Assembly (NCBI RefSeq): GCF_958298935.1
Contig: NC_084933.1
Location: forward strand, 9,159,001 to 9,223,000
From: Phragmites australis
Lineage: Eukaryota > Streptophyta > Magnoliopsida > Poales > Poaceae
Direction: 5' to 3'
Length of the DNA: 64,000 nt
Notes under the pieces: generated by a model
What the model saw: only the letters and a program-made list of their open reading frames with translations
Told to the model about the DNA's origin: nothing
The model's database searches: none
Position numbers and translations under genes: made by a program
Part shown: in pieces, positions 22,661 through 35,067 of the stretch
Numbering within the stretch: position 1 is the first letter of the stretch
How the letters are laid out: each line of letters starts with the position of its first letter

Positions 22661-25100
22661 TACACATAGTATCTGCGGAGGGTTTCCGTGTTCCAACTGT
22701 GTTCGAGGGGGGCCCCATCTGTATCGGCTAGGCGGTAGGAGCCGAGCCTGTTAGACCTGAGGACCAGGTATGCACCTTCCCATTTGTTGCATAGTTTTTC
22801 CGGAGCTAGGACACGTTGAAGTACTAGGTCGTCAGGCTTGAAGTTTCATGGCGCAACCTTAGGATCATACCAAGACTTAGTTTTCTTGATGTAGTGATCA
22901 AGATTCTGGATGGCATGGAGCCGTGTGCCTTGCGTGAGATCGAGGGAGAGCTCTCTTTCTCTGGTACTTTGTGGAAGTTGCACCTTGAGCAAGCATCCCT
23001 TGACCACGGTGGGGGTCATGGCCTAGTCGCCATATAGGAGGCGGAAGGGGGTGAACCCGGTGGCTCGCGTGATAGTGGTGCGGGGTGACCTTAAAACCTT
23101 GGAAGCTCTTCGACCCATAGGCCTCGACCTAGGCCAATGGGTCGGTGATTTACGCCAGAGAGGATGTTGCCGTTGGCCTGTTCAACAACCCTGTTGGACT
23201 AAGGATGTCAAACTACCACGAAGCACAATTCGATGCCGAGGTCATCGCAGAATTGTCTGAAAGGCCCGGAGTCGAATTGTGTGCTGTTGTCGATCGTGAG
23301 CTATTGTGGAACGCCGAAGTGGAGAATTATGTTCTTCCAGAAGAATTTTTAGACATTCTTTGATGTGATCGCCATGAGGGGCTCAGCCTCAACCCATTTG
23401 GAGAAGTACTCCAATTCTACCACCGCATACTGAAGGTTGACTTTGGCGCGGGGTAATTGTCCAATGAGGTCCATGCCCCAACAAGCTAGGGGCCAGATGG
23501 GAGCGATTGGCTGTAGGGGACCAGGGACTGGTGGCTTCGACGTCCCATCCATTTGCATCCTTGGCAGGGGCGGACGAGGTTTTCTGCATCGGATATGATT
23601 GTAGGTCAATGGAGCCCCTGGCGAAGTGCCTTGCCAGCTAGGGCGTGAGGCGCGTTGCTGCAAAGGCCTTCATGTATCTCCCGGAGGAGGTTGGCCCCTT
23701 CCTGTTTGGTTATGCAGTGAAGGAGGGGAGTGCAGACACCTATCTTGTAAAGGGCGCTTTCTATGAAATAGTAGCCCCTGGCGTGATGCTGAATGCGACG
23801 GAGCGCAATCGGGTCTTCTGGCTTTCTATTCCATTGAGGAAGGATAAGAGGGGAGCTCTCCAGTCGGTGGTTTCGATGGGGAGGATGGTGGCGGTCGTCT
23901 AGTCAAGAGTTTTAGCAGTCGGCTGATGTAGAGTCTCGAGGAAGGTGCCCAACGGTGGGTCTTTTCCTGTGGCGGTAGCTTTTGCCAGTGCGTCTACCTG
24001 GCCGTTGTCCGTTCGCGGTATGCTCCGTATTGATATGCCGCAGAAGTGTCCTTCGGCCTTGCGGATGGCTTCGAGGTATCTTGTCATGTCCGGATGTCCA
24101 ACTTGGAAGCTCTTGTTGACATGGCCGACGATGATCTGAGAGTCGGTCCGAATGATGACTCTGTCTGGCCCCAAGGCTCGACCCTTCCGGAGGCCCAAGA
24201 GGATGGCTTCGTATTCGGCTATGTTGTTGGTCATCTTGAAATCCAGGCGAGCAGTGAATTGGACTTGCTGGCCTATGGGGGAGATGAGGACTGAACCGGC
24301 TCTGGCACCATGGAGCCGTATGCTCCGTCGGTGTAGATAGTCCAGATGTCTTGGGGAAGGGTAGTGGCAGGTTCGGAGGGCCCCATAGTCCATTAGGCGA
24401 TGAAGTCTGCCAAAATTTGGGATTTGATGAGGGTGCAGGCCACGAACCTAACCCTAAAGGGGCTAGTTCTACTACCCATTTGCCAATGTGTTCCGTCGCC
24501 TCCCAGTTTTGAGACATCTCACCAAGTGGGTAAAAGGTTGGGACACTGATATCGTCGGCAAGGAAGTAGTGTCGGAGCTTATGTGAGGCCATCAATAGGG
24601 CGTATGCTATCTTTTCAAGCTTAGTGTAGCGTGTCTTGGCCCTGGCTAAGGCCTCCGAAACATAGTATACAGCCCTTTGAGTAGAGCGACTGTCACTTTT
24701 CTCCTCCCGTACCAGGGCGGTGCTAACATCAGAGGCAACGGCGGACACGTATAGGAGTAGCCCTTCGCCGGAGAGGGGCATCGCGAGTGCTTCGAGGTGG
24801 GAAAGGTGGGCCTTGAGGGACTTGAATGCCGCCTAACACCCCAGAGCCTCTCAGCGTTTTGAAGAAGGGGAGGCTATGCTCGGCAGATTTGGCGAAGAAG
24901 CGGTTGAGGGCTGTGAGGCGGCCAGTCAAATGCTGTACTTCCTTTGGATTGGTGGGAGGTGACATTTCTATGATGGCATGAATCTTGCCCAGTTTGCCTC
25001 GATGCCTCTTCGGGAGACGAGATATCCCAACATCTTTCTAGCCTTATCGCCGAATACGCACTTCTCTGGGTATTGGACACCAGTTCAGCCGATCGTATAG
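22661..25100 (-). pseudogene. element C2 pol: RT remnant, RNase H, second RNase H, integrase
   Basis: Minus strand. RT survives only as its end (YPEKCVFGDKARKMLGYLVS, near 25075-25010). RNase H follows (QRAVYYVSEALARAKTRYTK), then a second RNase H with IYTDGA, NNIAEYEAILLGL and IIRTDSQIIV (about 24320-24110). Integrase then shows ACWGMDLIGQLPRA (Asp), IDNSTQFDSG (Asp) and VVEQANG (Glu). Its C-terminus reads CNKWEGAYLVL and NRLGSYRLADTDG, ending near 22665. Two RNase H domains plus integrase is the Tat-lineage order. Many stops and shifts break it, for example within FVVV*HP*SNRV. It follows C2 gag without protease or most of RT. Confidence 0.85.
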
Positions 25101-25850
25101 GGGGCCATTGGCTAGGCCCTAGGTTGTGGCATCGATGACCGAAGAGTCTGATATGCCCCTAATCTGTGCCTTGGTCTGGGAGAACCTTCAAAAGTAATCC
25201 TGGAGGGTTTCATCCGGCTCCTGCCTGATAGTGAATATGCCTTCGTAGGTTACTGGCTTGACAAAAGTGCCTTAGAAGTTACTGTGGAGGAGATCCCGAA
25301 GTTTGGACCAGGTGTGAATGGCGCCAGGGTCCAGATCCCAGAACTAGCGTATGGCCATCCATTCCAAGACGAGAGGGAAACATTTAGCCATGGTAGCCGG
25401 TCCGCCCCTACTGGCCTCTATGGCAAGGGTGTAGGAACAAAAAAACTCATCAGGGTCCGAATCGCCCTTGAACATAGGTAGCTTCGGGGTCCAAAGCCCT
25501 TCGTGTAGGGCGTAGCCTGCAGGGGAGAGTCATAGTCTTGTAAGGGATCCTTGCGACGCTGGCTCCGAGGCTCCAGAGGTCGAACGCAGGGTCCTGGTGT
25601 CGATGAGTTCATCGGCCCGTAGAGCTTGAGTTAGAACAGCGCCTGTCATTATGGGGGCAGCGGTGGTCATGTGGGTAGCTTGCTGCTCTACCCGCAGGGC
25701 CGTTTGCAGTTCCTCCATATGGGTCAGGAGTGCCACCAGGCGTGATTGATGCTCGGATGGAATGGTGTTTTCGACAGTGGGGTCGGCCGCAGCCTCTAGG
25801 GGGCGCAATGGGGGCCTTGCCTTGCTGCTGCTATTGGAGCAAGAGATCGT
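25101..25850 (-). pseudogene. element C2 gag remnant
   Basis: Minus strand. The N-terminal frame 25808-25530 has a likely coiled part (LVALLTHMEELQTALRVEQQ). The capsid-like domain follows with MFKGDSDPDEFFCSYTLAIE, MAKCFPLVLEWMAI, TWSKLRDLL and EGIFTIRQEPDETLQDYF. Stops interrupt it (before FWDLDPG, after HSNF and after LQDYF). Near 25110 the gag sequence ANGPLYDRLN runs straight into RT. Gag is the particle shell protein. Confidence 0.75.
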
Positions 25851-25889
25851 CTTTCCCTAGCAAGTATGACGAGAGTTTCTTCTAAGGAG

Positions 25890-26672
25890 GAGACTCAAGA
25901 TTGAAGATGAAGTTTGAGAGGAAGGAACACCACAAATGTATTGACTATAGAAAAATGGATCGGTTTAGGGTAGTATCACAGCGTGACTTTGTGTTTATGC
26001 ACCTCTGTGTCCTGTGTGTTGCCCTCTCTTCTCCTAGATGACCATGGCCTCCTATTTATAGGGTTATACGTAACTTAGTGTACGAGTTGTTGCTATGTGC
26101 AAAATATCTAGGACCCAACCAAGTTGCATGGCCTTATCCTAGAACATAAATATCTACCATGGTAACTATTGTGGTGCCTGTACCCTGAGGAGTGAGCCGA
26201 TCGCCAATTGCTGCCCGACACCACATTGCCTAGGGTGTCAGGATAACCTCCATTGTACTAGGGTGTCAGGACGGCGTCCACTAACCTAGGTACTTAATGC
26301 CGGTCACTTCCTTGCAGGCAAAGGATGACCCTTCTGGCAGATCTTTCTTGACGCTTGATGACTCACCCTGTAGTCTTTGGGAAGCCTGCTCGAGCCCCGG
26401 AGATGGGGGCTCCAGGGGGGCATGGCTCTGGGAGGTGGAGGGTTCGAGAGGCCTGGCTCTTGGAGATGGAGGCATCGATAGGCGTGGCTTCAGAAGATGG
26501 AGGCTTCGGGAGGCATTGCTCCGGGAGGTGGAGGCTTCGGGAGGCATGGCTCCGGGAGATGGTTACTCCGAAGCCTGGAAGTCTGAAAGCGGCCTTCAGG
26601 AGGCATGGGTCCATGGGCATGGTCTAGCTGAGCCAAGGGGCCATCGAGGGTCCTTAACAACGACCCCCAACA
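25890..26672 (-). mobile_element. element C2, 5' LTR
   Basis: On the minus strand it starts TGTTGGGGGTCGTTG at 26672, the base next to satellite. It matches C1 LTR through TTCCTTCCTCTCAAACTTC (near 25910). The inner end is not certain to within about 20 bp, and I could not place a primer site. Several ~33-bp GGAGGCTTCGGGAGGCATGG units repeat at 26390-26600. Confidence 0.8.
26053..26060 (-). promoter_or_regulatory. putative TATA box in C2 LTR
   Basis: Minus strand CCCTATAAATAGGAGG, aligned with the C1 LTR TATA box at 15957. Confidence 0.6.
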
Positions 26673-28498
26673 ATTACTTTCGTGAAATCCACCTGTTTTG
26701 AACCCGTTTTCGATCCTTTTCGAATGACATTTAACACCGGAGCAAAATGAACCAGAACAAGCTCTAGGATGACCAACGACACTTGGGAGGACCCTCTCGT
26801 AAGTTCTGGGTGCGTTTTGGTACTGTCATAACCTTCGTGAAACCCACCTGGACTGGCAGAATTTTTGGTGCCATTTTGGACCAAATTAACACTGAAGCAA
26901 AATCAACAAAGACAAAGTCAAACATAACCTACGACACTTGGGAGGACTATCCTTCGCATGTTGGGTGTGTTTCGCCATTGTCATAGCTTTCCTGCAATCC
27001 ACCCATTACGGTCTCGTTTTTAGTCCTATTTTGAATGAAATTAAAATCTATGCAAAATCAACGGAGAACAAGCTCCAACATGACCTATGACATCTAGGAG
27101 GAGATTCCATTGCATTCTTGGCGCATTTTGCCACTACCATTACTTTTGTGAAATCCACCAATCCTGGCCTCGTTTTCAGTCTTGTTTCGAACGAAATTAA
27201 TATCAGAGCAAAATCAATCAAAACAAGCTACAAAATGACCTACGAAACCTAGGAAGACCATCTGATTAATTCTTTCCGTGTTTCGCTATAATTATAACTT
27301 TTATGAAATCCACGCGTTCTGGATCTTTTTTTTTTTGTCCTGTTTCGAACGAAATTAACACTGGAACGAAAGTATTTGGAACTAGCTTCAACATGACTAA
27401 TGACACCTAGGAGGACCATCCAGTGCATTCTGAGCATATTCCGCTCCGGTCGTAACTTTCATGAAATCCACCTGTTTTGGACCCGTTTTTCACTTTTGTT
27501 GAACACTGGAGCGAAATGAACTGGAACAAGCTGCAACATGACCAATGGCGCCAAGGAGGAGCATCCAATGCGTTCTAGGTGTGTTTTTCCGCAACCATTA
27601 CTTTCATGAAATCCATCTATTCTAGCCTCATTTTTGGTCCCAAACTAAGTTAATATCAGTGTGAAATTAACCAGAACAAGCTGCAATAGGATCTACGAAC
27701 CCTAAGAAGACCATTCGGTGAATTCTTTACGCGTTTTGCTCTGATCACAAATTTCGTGAAATCCACTCATTTGGGATCCAATTTTTAGTCCCTTTTTGAA
27801 TTAAATTAACACCGAAGCAAAATCAACTGGACCATGCTTCAACATGACCAACAACACCTGAGAGGACCATTTGGTGCATTCTGGGCATATCTCTTTGCAG
27901 TGATTACTTTTGTGAAATCCACCTGGTTTAGACCCGTTTCGAATGAAATTTAACATCGGAGCAAATGAACTAGAACAAGCTTTAGGATGACAAACGACAG
28001 TTGGGAGGACCATCTGGTAAGTTCTAGGTGTGTTTTGGTACTATCATAACTTTCTTGAAATCCACCTGTTCTAGCCTCGTTTTCGGCCTTGTTTCGAACG
28101 AAATTAATATCAGAGAAAAATCAACCAAAACAAGCTGCAACATGACCTACGAAACCTGGGAAGACCATCTGATGAATTCTTTCTGCGTTTGGCTCTAATT
28201 ATAAGTTTTGTGAAATCCACCCATTCTGGATCCATTTTCGGTCTCATTTAGAATGAAATTAACACCAGAACAAAATTATCTGGAACTAGCTTCAACAAGA
28301 CCAATGACACCAAGGAGGACCATCTGGTGCATTTTGGGCATATTTCGCTCCGGTCATAACTTTCCTGAAATCCACCTGTTTTGGACCTGTTTTCGCTTCT
28401 GTTTCGAATGAAAAGAAACACCGGAGCAAAATAAACTGGAACAAGCTACAACATGACCTACAGCACCTAGGAGGACCATCCAGTGTGTTCTGGGTGTG
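26673..28498. repeat. 155-bp satellite, block 2 (about 12 monomers)
   Basis: Same monomer as block 1. The GTGAAATCC landmark falls at about 26681, 26836, 26991, 27147 and 27302, giving spacings of 155 or 156 bp. It starts with ATTACTTTCG directly after the C2 LTR and ends in GGTGTGTTC, where element B gag begins. Confidence 0.92.
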
Positions 28499-28570
28499 TT
28501 CAAAGTGTTGTATGATGCCCCTGGTACAAGGTGAATGTGGTGGCATAGCATTCTTGGAAGATCCTGCCAT
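28499..28570 (-). pseudogene. element B (left unit) gag start, cut by satellite
   Basis: The ATG at 28570 begins MAGSSKNAMPPHSPCTRGII and continues to about residue 23, where satellite takes over. It is homologous to 35067-34990. Both sides share TGTTCAAAG at the junction, so a microhomology join is possible. Confidence 0.8.
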
Positions 28571-29699
28571 TGTTAGTGGAAAACCAGAAAACCAGCAAAT
28601 AAATAAAATCACAAGAATATGCCCTATGAACTACTCGAATGTTGTTATGTCAATTCTCTCACTCTCAACCTGTTCAACTAAGCTCTTACCTGTTTTTAGC
28701 TAAACAGGAGGTGATAGCAACCGAAAAGACATGAACAACCTCTAACGAATGGTTGTATCGATGCTGCTGTTGCAAGTTCTTGTGAAGTAGTAGTCATATT
28801 TGTGCAGCTCTAGGCAGGATGAAAGTGTAGCAAGGACAAACTAGAACCACGTAAGTCAAAAATAATTTGAATAATCATTCCACGATGGTACCGTGATGGT
28901 CCTAGGCTAAACCATACTTGAGACACGAGCCTAGGCACAAACGCAGTCATTGATCAGAAGTGAAACAGAAAACACAAACATAAGCTCCTGAATTGTTTTT
29001 TCCTTCTTCTTTATCTTTTTTTTCTTTTTTTGTAGGAGCTCGAAATCCTTCACTAAGGTAAAAAGAACTCCCAAACAAACAACTCAAAGCACAAACTTTT
29101 TTTTTTACCAGGAGTATGCTTCTGCTCTTTTTTCTATTTTTCTTTTTTTACAAAGACTCGGACTTGCAGAGATCTCACACTTGTGGATTACAACTCAGAC
29201 TCAACTCAGAAGGCAACTCGGACTAAAATAGAAAGAACAATTCAGACTCGAGGTGATAAACGAGTAGGAACCCTAATATGAGTAGATGATGTAAATAAAC
29301 AGGGCGACGGTTCTGGTGGTTTTGTTGGTGAGGATTGCAGCAGCGACGGTTCTGGTGGTGGTGGTGGCGAGGATTGCAGCTGTGACGATTCTAGTGGTGG
29401 TGGTGGTGGGGATTGCAGCAGTGATGGTTCTGGTGGTGGTGGTTGTATTGGCGCAATTGTTGATGGTTTTGGTGGCGACACAAACGTGACTAAAAACTCA
29501 AAACTCTAAAGGACTAGACATTAAGACCAGCAACTCGACACAATGATGCAACCGAAAAAGCAACAAGCCTCGATGACGCAGAATTAGTAAAAGGCACAAC
29601 GTGTTTTGGAACATTGGAAAAAACTAATCTACTATTTTTTGGTTTTTGTGGACTGTAGGCAAAGAAAAAAGAAAACTAGAAGTCTCTCACCGATTAACT
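28571..29699 (-). other. element B (left unit) untranslated leader
   Basis: Non-coding leader closely matching 35068-36150. It includes poly-T tracts near 29000 and 29100 and a (GGTGGT)n-like stretch at 29300-29450. The latter reads as Pro/Ser repeats on the minus strand (PPPPEPSLLQSS), which are not counted as a gene. It ends at a mutated primer site. Confidence 0.7.
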
Positions 29700-29714
29700 G
29701 GAAATCTGATACTA
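29700..29714 (-). other. element B (left unit) primer binding site, degenerate
   Basis: Minus strand TAGTATCAGATTTCC, two bases after the LTR. It differs from the initiator-Met complement TGGTATCAG by one base. Confidence 0.7.
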
Positions 29715-29716
29715 GT

Positions 29717-30306
29717 TGATAGGTGTGCTGGTCCTAATCTTTCAATGAGAGGGGTATATTTTGATTTAGGTGGAGTAGACATTGGCGATCTGGCTACAAT
29801 AGTTCAGGAACATTGCGCCTTAGCGATAGATACACCAACTCCAGAAGTTGTTTGTGATCTTTCAGAGCACGATCAACCTAACCATGAGGGTATTTGTTCC
29901 TGCAAGCAATCGAAGAATGAGCACGAACAAGATGAACATGCAACTTAATTGTGAATAAAGATGAAAAACACAATCTAAAATAGAAGTGGCGGCGTTCCGA
30001 AAACAAGTAATCGGGCGGTCTAGCTGACACGCGCATTTACAAGGAAAAGTAGTGAAAGCTAGATCTATTCTATCAAAACCCAAACTCTAGAAGAGAGTGC
30101 AGATGTCTATTTATGAGATACAACAGGAGAGGTTTCGGCCAAAACAACAGGAAGCCGAACTGGACTCTAACGCAAGGCCCAAGTTTGATTCGGACTGGAA
30201 AACAGACGCAACTCTCTTTGACGATTCTGGACAGCTCAAGAGGAATTTCAAGATGAAGCCAGATCCATCTGAAAGTAGACAAAATTATCTTTCCATCAAG
30301 TACTCA
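29717..30306 (-). mobile_element. element B, LTR between left and middle units
   Basis: Begins TGATAGGTGTGCTGGTCC and ends AAGTACTCA on the + strand, 590 bp. It matches 36168-36723 and 61957-62545. A primer site lies on one side and the pol tail of the middle unit on the other. A minus-strand CATAAATAGAC TATA-like box sits at 30108-30116. Confidence 0.9.
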
Positions 30307-31720
30307 TAGGCCCCGAGAATCCTTTGTAATGAACAATTATGGCCTTTGTCAGTTACAGCTATCAGGAGGGCCGAATCCGCATTGAACTCGCCTCCACTTA
30401 TATACTCGTACTTGTGTGGTTCTTCTCCCTGGTTCCTAAAGACAATAAAATAATTACAATAGTTAAATAGTAATCCATTCTTGTAAGTATTTATGTGCAG
30501 CTTTAGAAACAAGTTCACCTGATGATTAAGTTGGCATGCTCATGCTCGTGTTATTGGTCATTCTACCACCTGTTCGGCTTGCTGTTTAGTAGGAGGAATG
30601 TGTATATCTATGGAAAGTATTTCCTCATTATCCTCGACTCAAGCTCATCCTCTTGTCTCAAATATGGCTTCAAATCTGTAATGTTAAAGGTGGGACTAAC
30701 CTCAAAATCAGCAGGCAACTCCAGCTTATATGCATTGTCATTAATCTTTTATAACACTTTGAAAGGACTATCTAATCTAGGAATCAACTTTGATTTTCTC
30801 AATTCAGGAAATTGATTTTTTCTCAAATGCAACCAAACCAAATCTCCATGTTCAAAAGTTAAAACCTTCCTCCCTTTAATACTAGCAAGTTTATACTTAG
30901 CATTCATGCGCTCTATGTTTTGTTTAGTGGTTTCATGAATTTTCAACATAAAATTAGCACATTGTTCCGCATCAAAATTCAGCTTTTCTGAAGATGGAAG
31001 AAGTAACAAATCAATAGGAGCACGAGGAGCAAAGCCATAGACAATTTCAAAAGGGCAAAGCTTTGCCTACCATTGAACGATTATAAGAAAATTTAATATG
31101 AGGCAAACATTCTCCCCACATCTCTATACTCTGTTTCAAAACATCCCTAAGCATGGTAGACAAAGTTCTATTAACAACTTCAGTTTGTCTATCATTTTGG
31201 GTATGACAAGTCGTCGAGAATAAAAGTTTAGTCCCTAATTTTCATCGTAATATTCTCCAAAAATGGCTAAGGAACTTAGTGTCACAATAAAAATTAATTG
31301 TGTTTGGCACACCATGCAAGTGAATAATTTCACAAAAGAATAAATCAGCAATATGGGTACCATCATAACTCTTATGACATGGTATAGAGTGTGCCATCTT
31401 AGAGAACCTATCCACAACAACAAAAATGTTGTCCCGCTCCTTCTTTGTTCAAGACAATTCTAAAACAAAGTCTATAGAAATATCTTCCCAAAGTACATTA
31501 GGAATAGGTAGGGGCATATACAAACCATGAGAATTAAGTCGTGACTTAGCCTTTTGAGATGTAGTGGAGCGAGCAACAAATCGTTCCACATCTCTTATCA
31601 TCTTTGGCCAAAGAAATGACCAGCAAGGATGTCCTCTATTTTCTTCACACCAAAGTGTTCCATCAGCTCACTTCCATGCCCTTCCTACAGCAACAACAAA
31701 TGAACGGAGCTAGCTAGAAT
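30307..31720 (-). pseudogene. element B integrase and pol tail
   Basis: Minus strand. The N-terminal zinc-binding part (about 31690-31510) reads EGHGSELMEHFGVKK, and then ARSTTSQKAKS where CTTC is usual, so both zinc cysteines are serine. The core follows with SIDFVLEL (Asp), YCDTKFLSH (Asp) and [10 protein letters not shown] (Glu, about 31170). The C-terminal domain reads GDLVWLHLRKNQFP. The tail ends near 30300 with VNLFLKLHINTYKNGLLFNY and RNQGEEPHK. Stops interrupt LLL*EGHG and WRILR*KLG. In this copy the codon before the polypurine tract is TCA, so the frame runs a few codons into the LTR. In the other two copies it is TGA. Confidence 0.85.
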
Positions 31721-33072
31721 ACATATCTTGTCAGCTCTAAATATAAACCCATCATTGAGAACAAACTTATTCCATGTTTTCCCTCTTTACATTTCTAAAA
31801 CACATATTTAAAGTCAAAATCAAGCACATATTGCTCTTTAATGGTTTCCAATCCAAAAATTTTTAAATCAAGCTGTGAAAGCATGCTATATCTCCCTTTT
31901 TGTGTTTGATGACATAAAGAAAAGATTCAATGTATTCAACCCACTTTGCATGCCTACGGTTCAATTTTCCTTGACTACGAATATGCTTTAATGATTCATG
32001 ATCAGAGTGTATGAAAAATTATTTGGGCCATAAATAATGCTACCATGTTTCCAAAGTTCGAACTAGAGTATACAATTCCTTCCTAGTGATTTCATACAAT
32101 GGTGCAGGAATGGTGCTAAAATCCTTCACAAAGCGGCGATAGAATCCAGTAAGTCCTAACAAACTTCGCACTTATGTGAACGTTGTAGGAATCGGCCAAC
32201 TGTGTACCGCTTCAACCTTGGCTTAATCAACTTCAATTCCCTATGGAGTAACAATATAGCCAAGAAAAGAGACTCGATCCGTGCAAAATGTGCATTTCTC
32301 AAAGTTACCAAATAAGCATGCAACACGTAAATGGTCAAGATGTTCTTCTAATGATCTGCTATATATCAGAATGTCATCAAAATATACCACCACGAATTTA
32401 TCAAAGAAAGTGCACAAAATCTCGTTCATTAATCTCATGAATGTTCTAGCTGCATTAGTTAAACTAAACGGCATTACTAACCACTCATATAATCCAAACT
32501 TAGATTTCAATGCTATTTTCCATTCATCTCCTAACTTCATGCGAATTTGGTGGTATCCACTACGCAAATCAATCTTTGAAAATATAATAGAGCCACTCGA
32601 GAATATCATCTAACCTAGGGATATGATGACAATATCTGATGGTAATGTTATTAATCGCTCTACAATACACACATGCGCCATGTTCTATCTTTCTTAGGCA
32701 CTAAAATGATCAAAACAACACAAGGACTAAGAGACTCACGCACATGCCCTTTATCAAGCAGCTCTTGCACTTGATGTTGTATGTCCTTTGTTTCTTCCAG
32801 GTTGGTTCTGTATGGCGCACAATTGGTAAGGAGGCCCCAGGAATGAGGTCAATTCGATGCTCAATCCCACAGATTGGTGGCAGTCTCGATGGCACTTCCT
32901 TGGGAAAGACATCAGTGTACTCCTGCAAAAGATTAGCAACAACAAGAGGAAAAGAAGATATATCCTTAAGTGAAAACAAAACTTCTTTGCAAACTAATGC
33001 ATAGCAAACAGAAGTACTAGCATCCAATTCATTCATATCAAACTTGGTAGCGAGAAAACAAGAACCTTTCAA
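31721..33072 (-). pseudogene. element B reverse transcriptase and RNase H
   Basis: Minus strand. It begins around LLQEYTDVFPKEVPSRLPPI (about 32945), then [28 protein letters not shown] and the catalytic [13 protein letters not shown] (about 32395). [17 protein letters not shown] follows. RT copies the element RNA into cDNA. About eight codons are missing between HLDHLRV and ACLFGN. The RT N-terminal segment near 32710-32780 is disrupted. RNase H (about 32150-31750) is recognisable only in pieces. Confidence 0.85.
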
Positions 33073-33299
33073 TTTAATCTTGTTTTTCTTCTCATGAACA
33101 AATTTAGGCTTTCTTGTTTTATGTTGCTCAAATTCCTTTGCTACAATATGACAGTCACTCTTAGCATGCTTTTGATTGTTCTATTTACTAGCTTTAGCAA
33201 CTTCATCCTTTAAAATAGCACCAGGAGACATAGGATGTAATACAATTTTCTTCTCATTATGCACAAAAGAATATTGATTAGTTCTTCCATGATGCAAAA

Positions 33300-33770
33300 A
33301 ATCTTTATCATACTGTCAGAGCCTACCTAACAACATAGAACATGCTTGCATAGGCACAATGCCATAATCAATAGAATCATGATACGAACCAATAGCAAAG
33401 TGTACTCTCACCAGCCATGTTACCTTTACCTTAACACAGTTGTTGAACAATTGAATATAATATGGCTGCAGGTGCGGTTTGGTGTTCAATGCAAGCGTTT
33501 CAACCACCTAGGAGCTTCCTAAATTGTTGCAGCTTCTCCCATCAATAATGGCGCGACATGAATGCTCCTTGATCACACACTTAGTGTGAAACAAAGAATG
33601 TTGCTGATTCTGTTCTACCTTCTCCATTTGGCTCCCATAGCGGTCCACATCTTCAACACCAATGTACTCTTCCTCTTGATCGTGACCATCTCCACAACCT
33701 ACACGGTCACCTACAAGCATAACATTTGTATAGTAATCTAAATCACTAGCAGAAGAAAACTCACCATCGT
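33300..33770 (-). pseudogene. element B aspartic protease
   Basis: Minus strand. VIKEHSCRAIIDGRSCNNLG at about 33575-33515 corresponds to the retropepsin active site, where IIDGGSCNN is expected. The second Gly is Arg here, which would be disabling. WLVRVHFAIGSYHDSIDYG and PMQACSMLLGR follow, matching the downstream flap and ILGRP-like part. A stop after GSS splits it. Confidence 0.75.
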
Positions 33771-33789
33771 CACATGTAACAAATCACTA

Positions 33790-35067
33790 GCACAATAAAG
33801 ACGTGCTTGCTTGGACATTCCCTCTTCACATGTCCAAAAATCTTGCATTGATCACATTGAATATCCCTCATATGCCCTATAGATGCAACAGGAGAAGTGC
33901 TCTTTGCTGGTGTTGGTGCAGCACTCTTTGTAGCTTCAATTGCCCAAGAGGCAGAATTGGTTATAGAAGAGTGTGGCTTGCTGTTAGTAGGAGAAGGCGC
34001 AGAAGCATAGCTTGTTGGAGCAGCACTTATGCGCATCTGCCATGAACTTGCTCGACCTGCAGAAACATTAGTCCTAGAATTGTTGCGGCGTCCCTGCACT
34101 TCTCTTTCAACATTACAAGTAAGATGAAATAATCAAGTGACAAAATTGTATTCATTGTAAGCTAAAATGTTTTGAATTTCACGATTCAAACCACCCAAAA
34201 ACCTAGACATTGCAGTCTCGTCTCCTTCCTCTATGCTACAACACAACATACCTATTTGCAACTCTTGATAGTATTCTTCTACACTTTTACTACCTTGTCT
34301 TAATTGTTGCAATTTATGTAACAGATCACGCACATAAATATGAAGGAACAAATCTAGCTCGTATGATTCATTTTAAAGCATCTCAAGTTTGGGGTGTATT
34401 ATTTGGGTTCTTTCGACGATATTCACTCCACCAAATAGAAGCAAAATCAGTAAATTCACTAGTGGCAGCCCTACTAACCCTTTTACCTTCCGGAAAATCA
34501 TGACAATCAAATTTTTGATCAACAGTTAGTTCCCATGTGAGGTAAGCATTAGGATCATATTTCTCATCAAAAGGTGGCATAGTGAATTTAATCTTTCCTT
34601 GTGATTCATCATTGTCACGTGTGGTATGAGAGTACAGGACCCATACCGATGTGACTGAAACATAGTCAATGTCGATCACGTGCATCCACATCATCAAGCT
34701 CGGAGTCAACAGCATAGTTGTCATTGTTTGCTACTACCTCACCGCGCAAATCACTGTTGGTATTGCAAAGGTTGCCATTAGTGGCCGCAATGGTGTCAGC
34801 CACCGGAGGGGCATGACCCATCTCTTCTAGGCACTGCAAAATCCAAGCAAGAGAAGTGTTGATCTCTCCAATGGAAGTCTCCAAGGTTGCAAGCTTCTTG
34901 TTTGTGTCAATTTGAGCGGCCTCCAACTGACCAAATCGTTCATTGGTCACTTCCACATCCTCATTCAGACCTTCAATGTGCAGTCTTACTTGGTGTTCAA
35001 AGTGTTGTATGATACCCCTGGTACGAGGTGAATGTGGTGGCATAGCATTCTTGGAAGATGCTGCCAT
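33790..35067 (-). pseudogene. element B gag
   Basis: The start is the ATG at 35067 (MAASSKNAMPPHSPRTRGII), supported by the same start in two other copies. A helical N-terminal stretch (VTNERFGQLEAAQIDTNKKL) follows. After a frameshift near 34680 comes the capsid domain: GKIKFTMPPFDEKYDPNAYL, FTDFASIWWSEYRRKN, YVRDLLHKLQQLRQGSKSVE and FLGGLNREIQNIL. An RNA-binding knuckle CDQCKIFGHVKREC (C-x2-C-x4-H-x4-C) lies at about 33860-33815. The frame also breaks near 34380. It is the only B copy here with all gag parts. Confidence 0.87.

Noticed and set aside
29242..29481. Proline-rich protein ORF in the B leader
   Set aside because: A GGTGGT simple-sequence stretch in an untranslated leader. The copy at 35719-36013 has different length and frame.
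30285..30306. Pol reading frame extending into the LTR as a defining trait of element B
   Set aside because: Only this copy reads through. The other two copies have TGA at the equivalent codon, so the stop before the LTR is probably ancestral.
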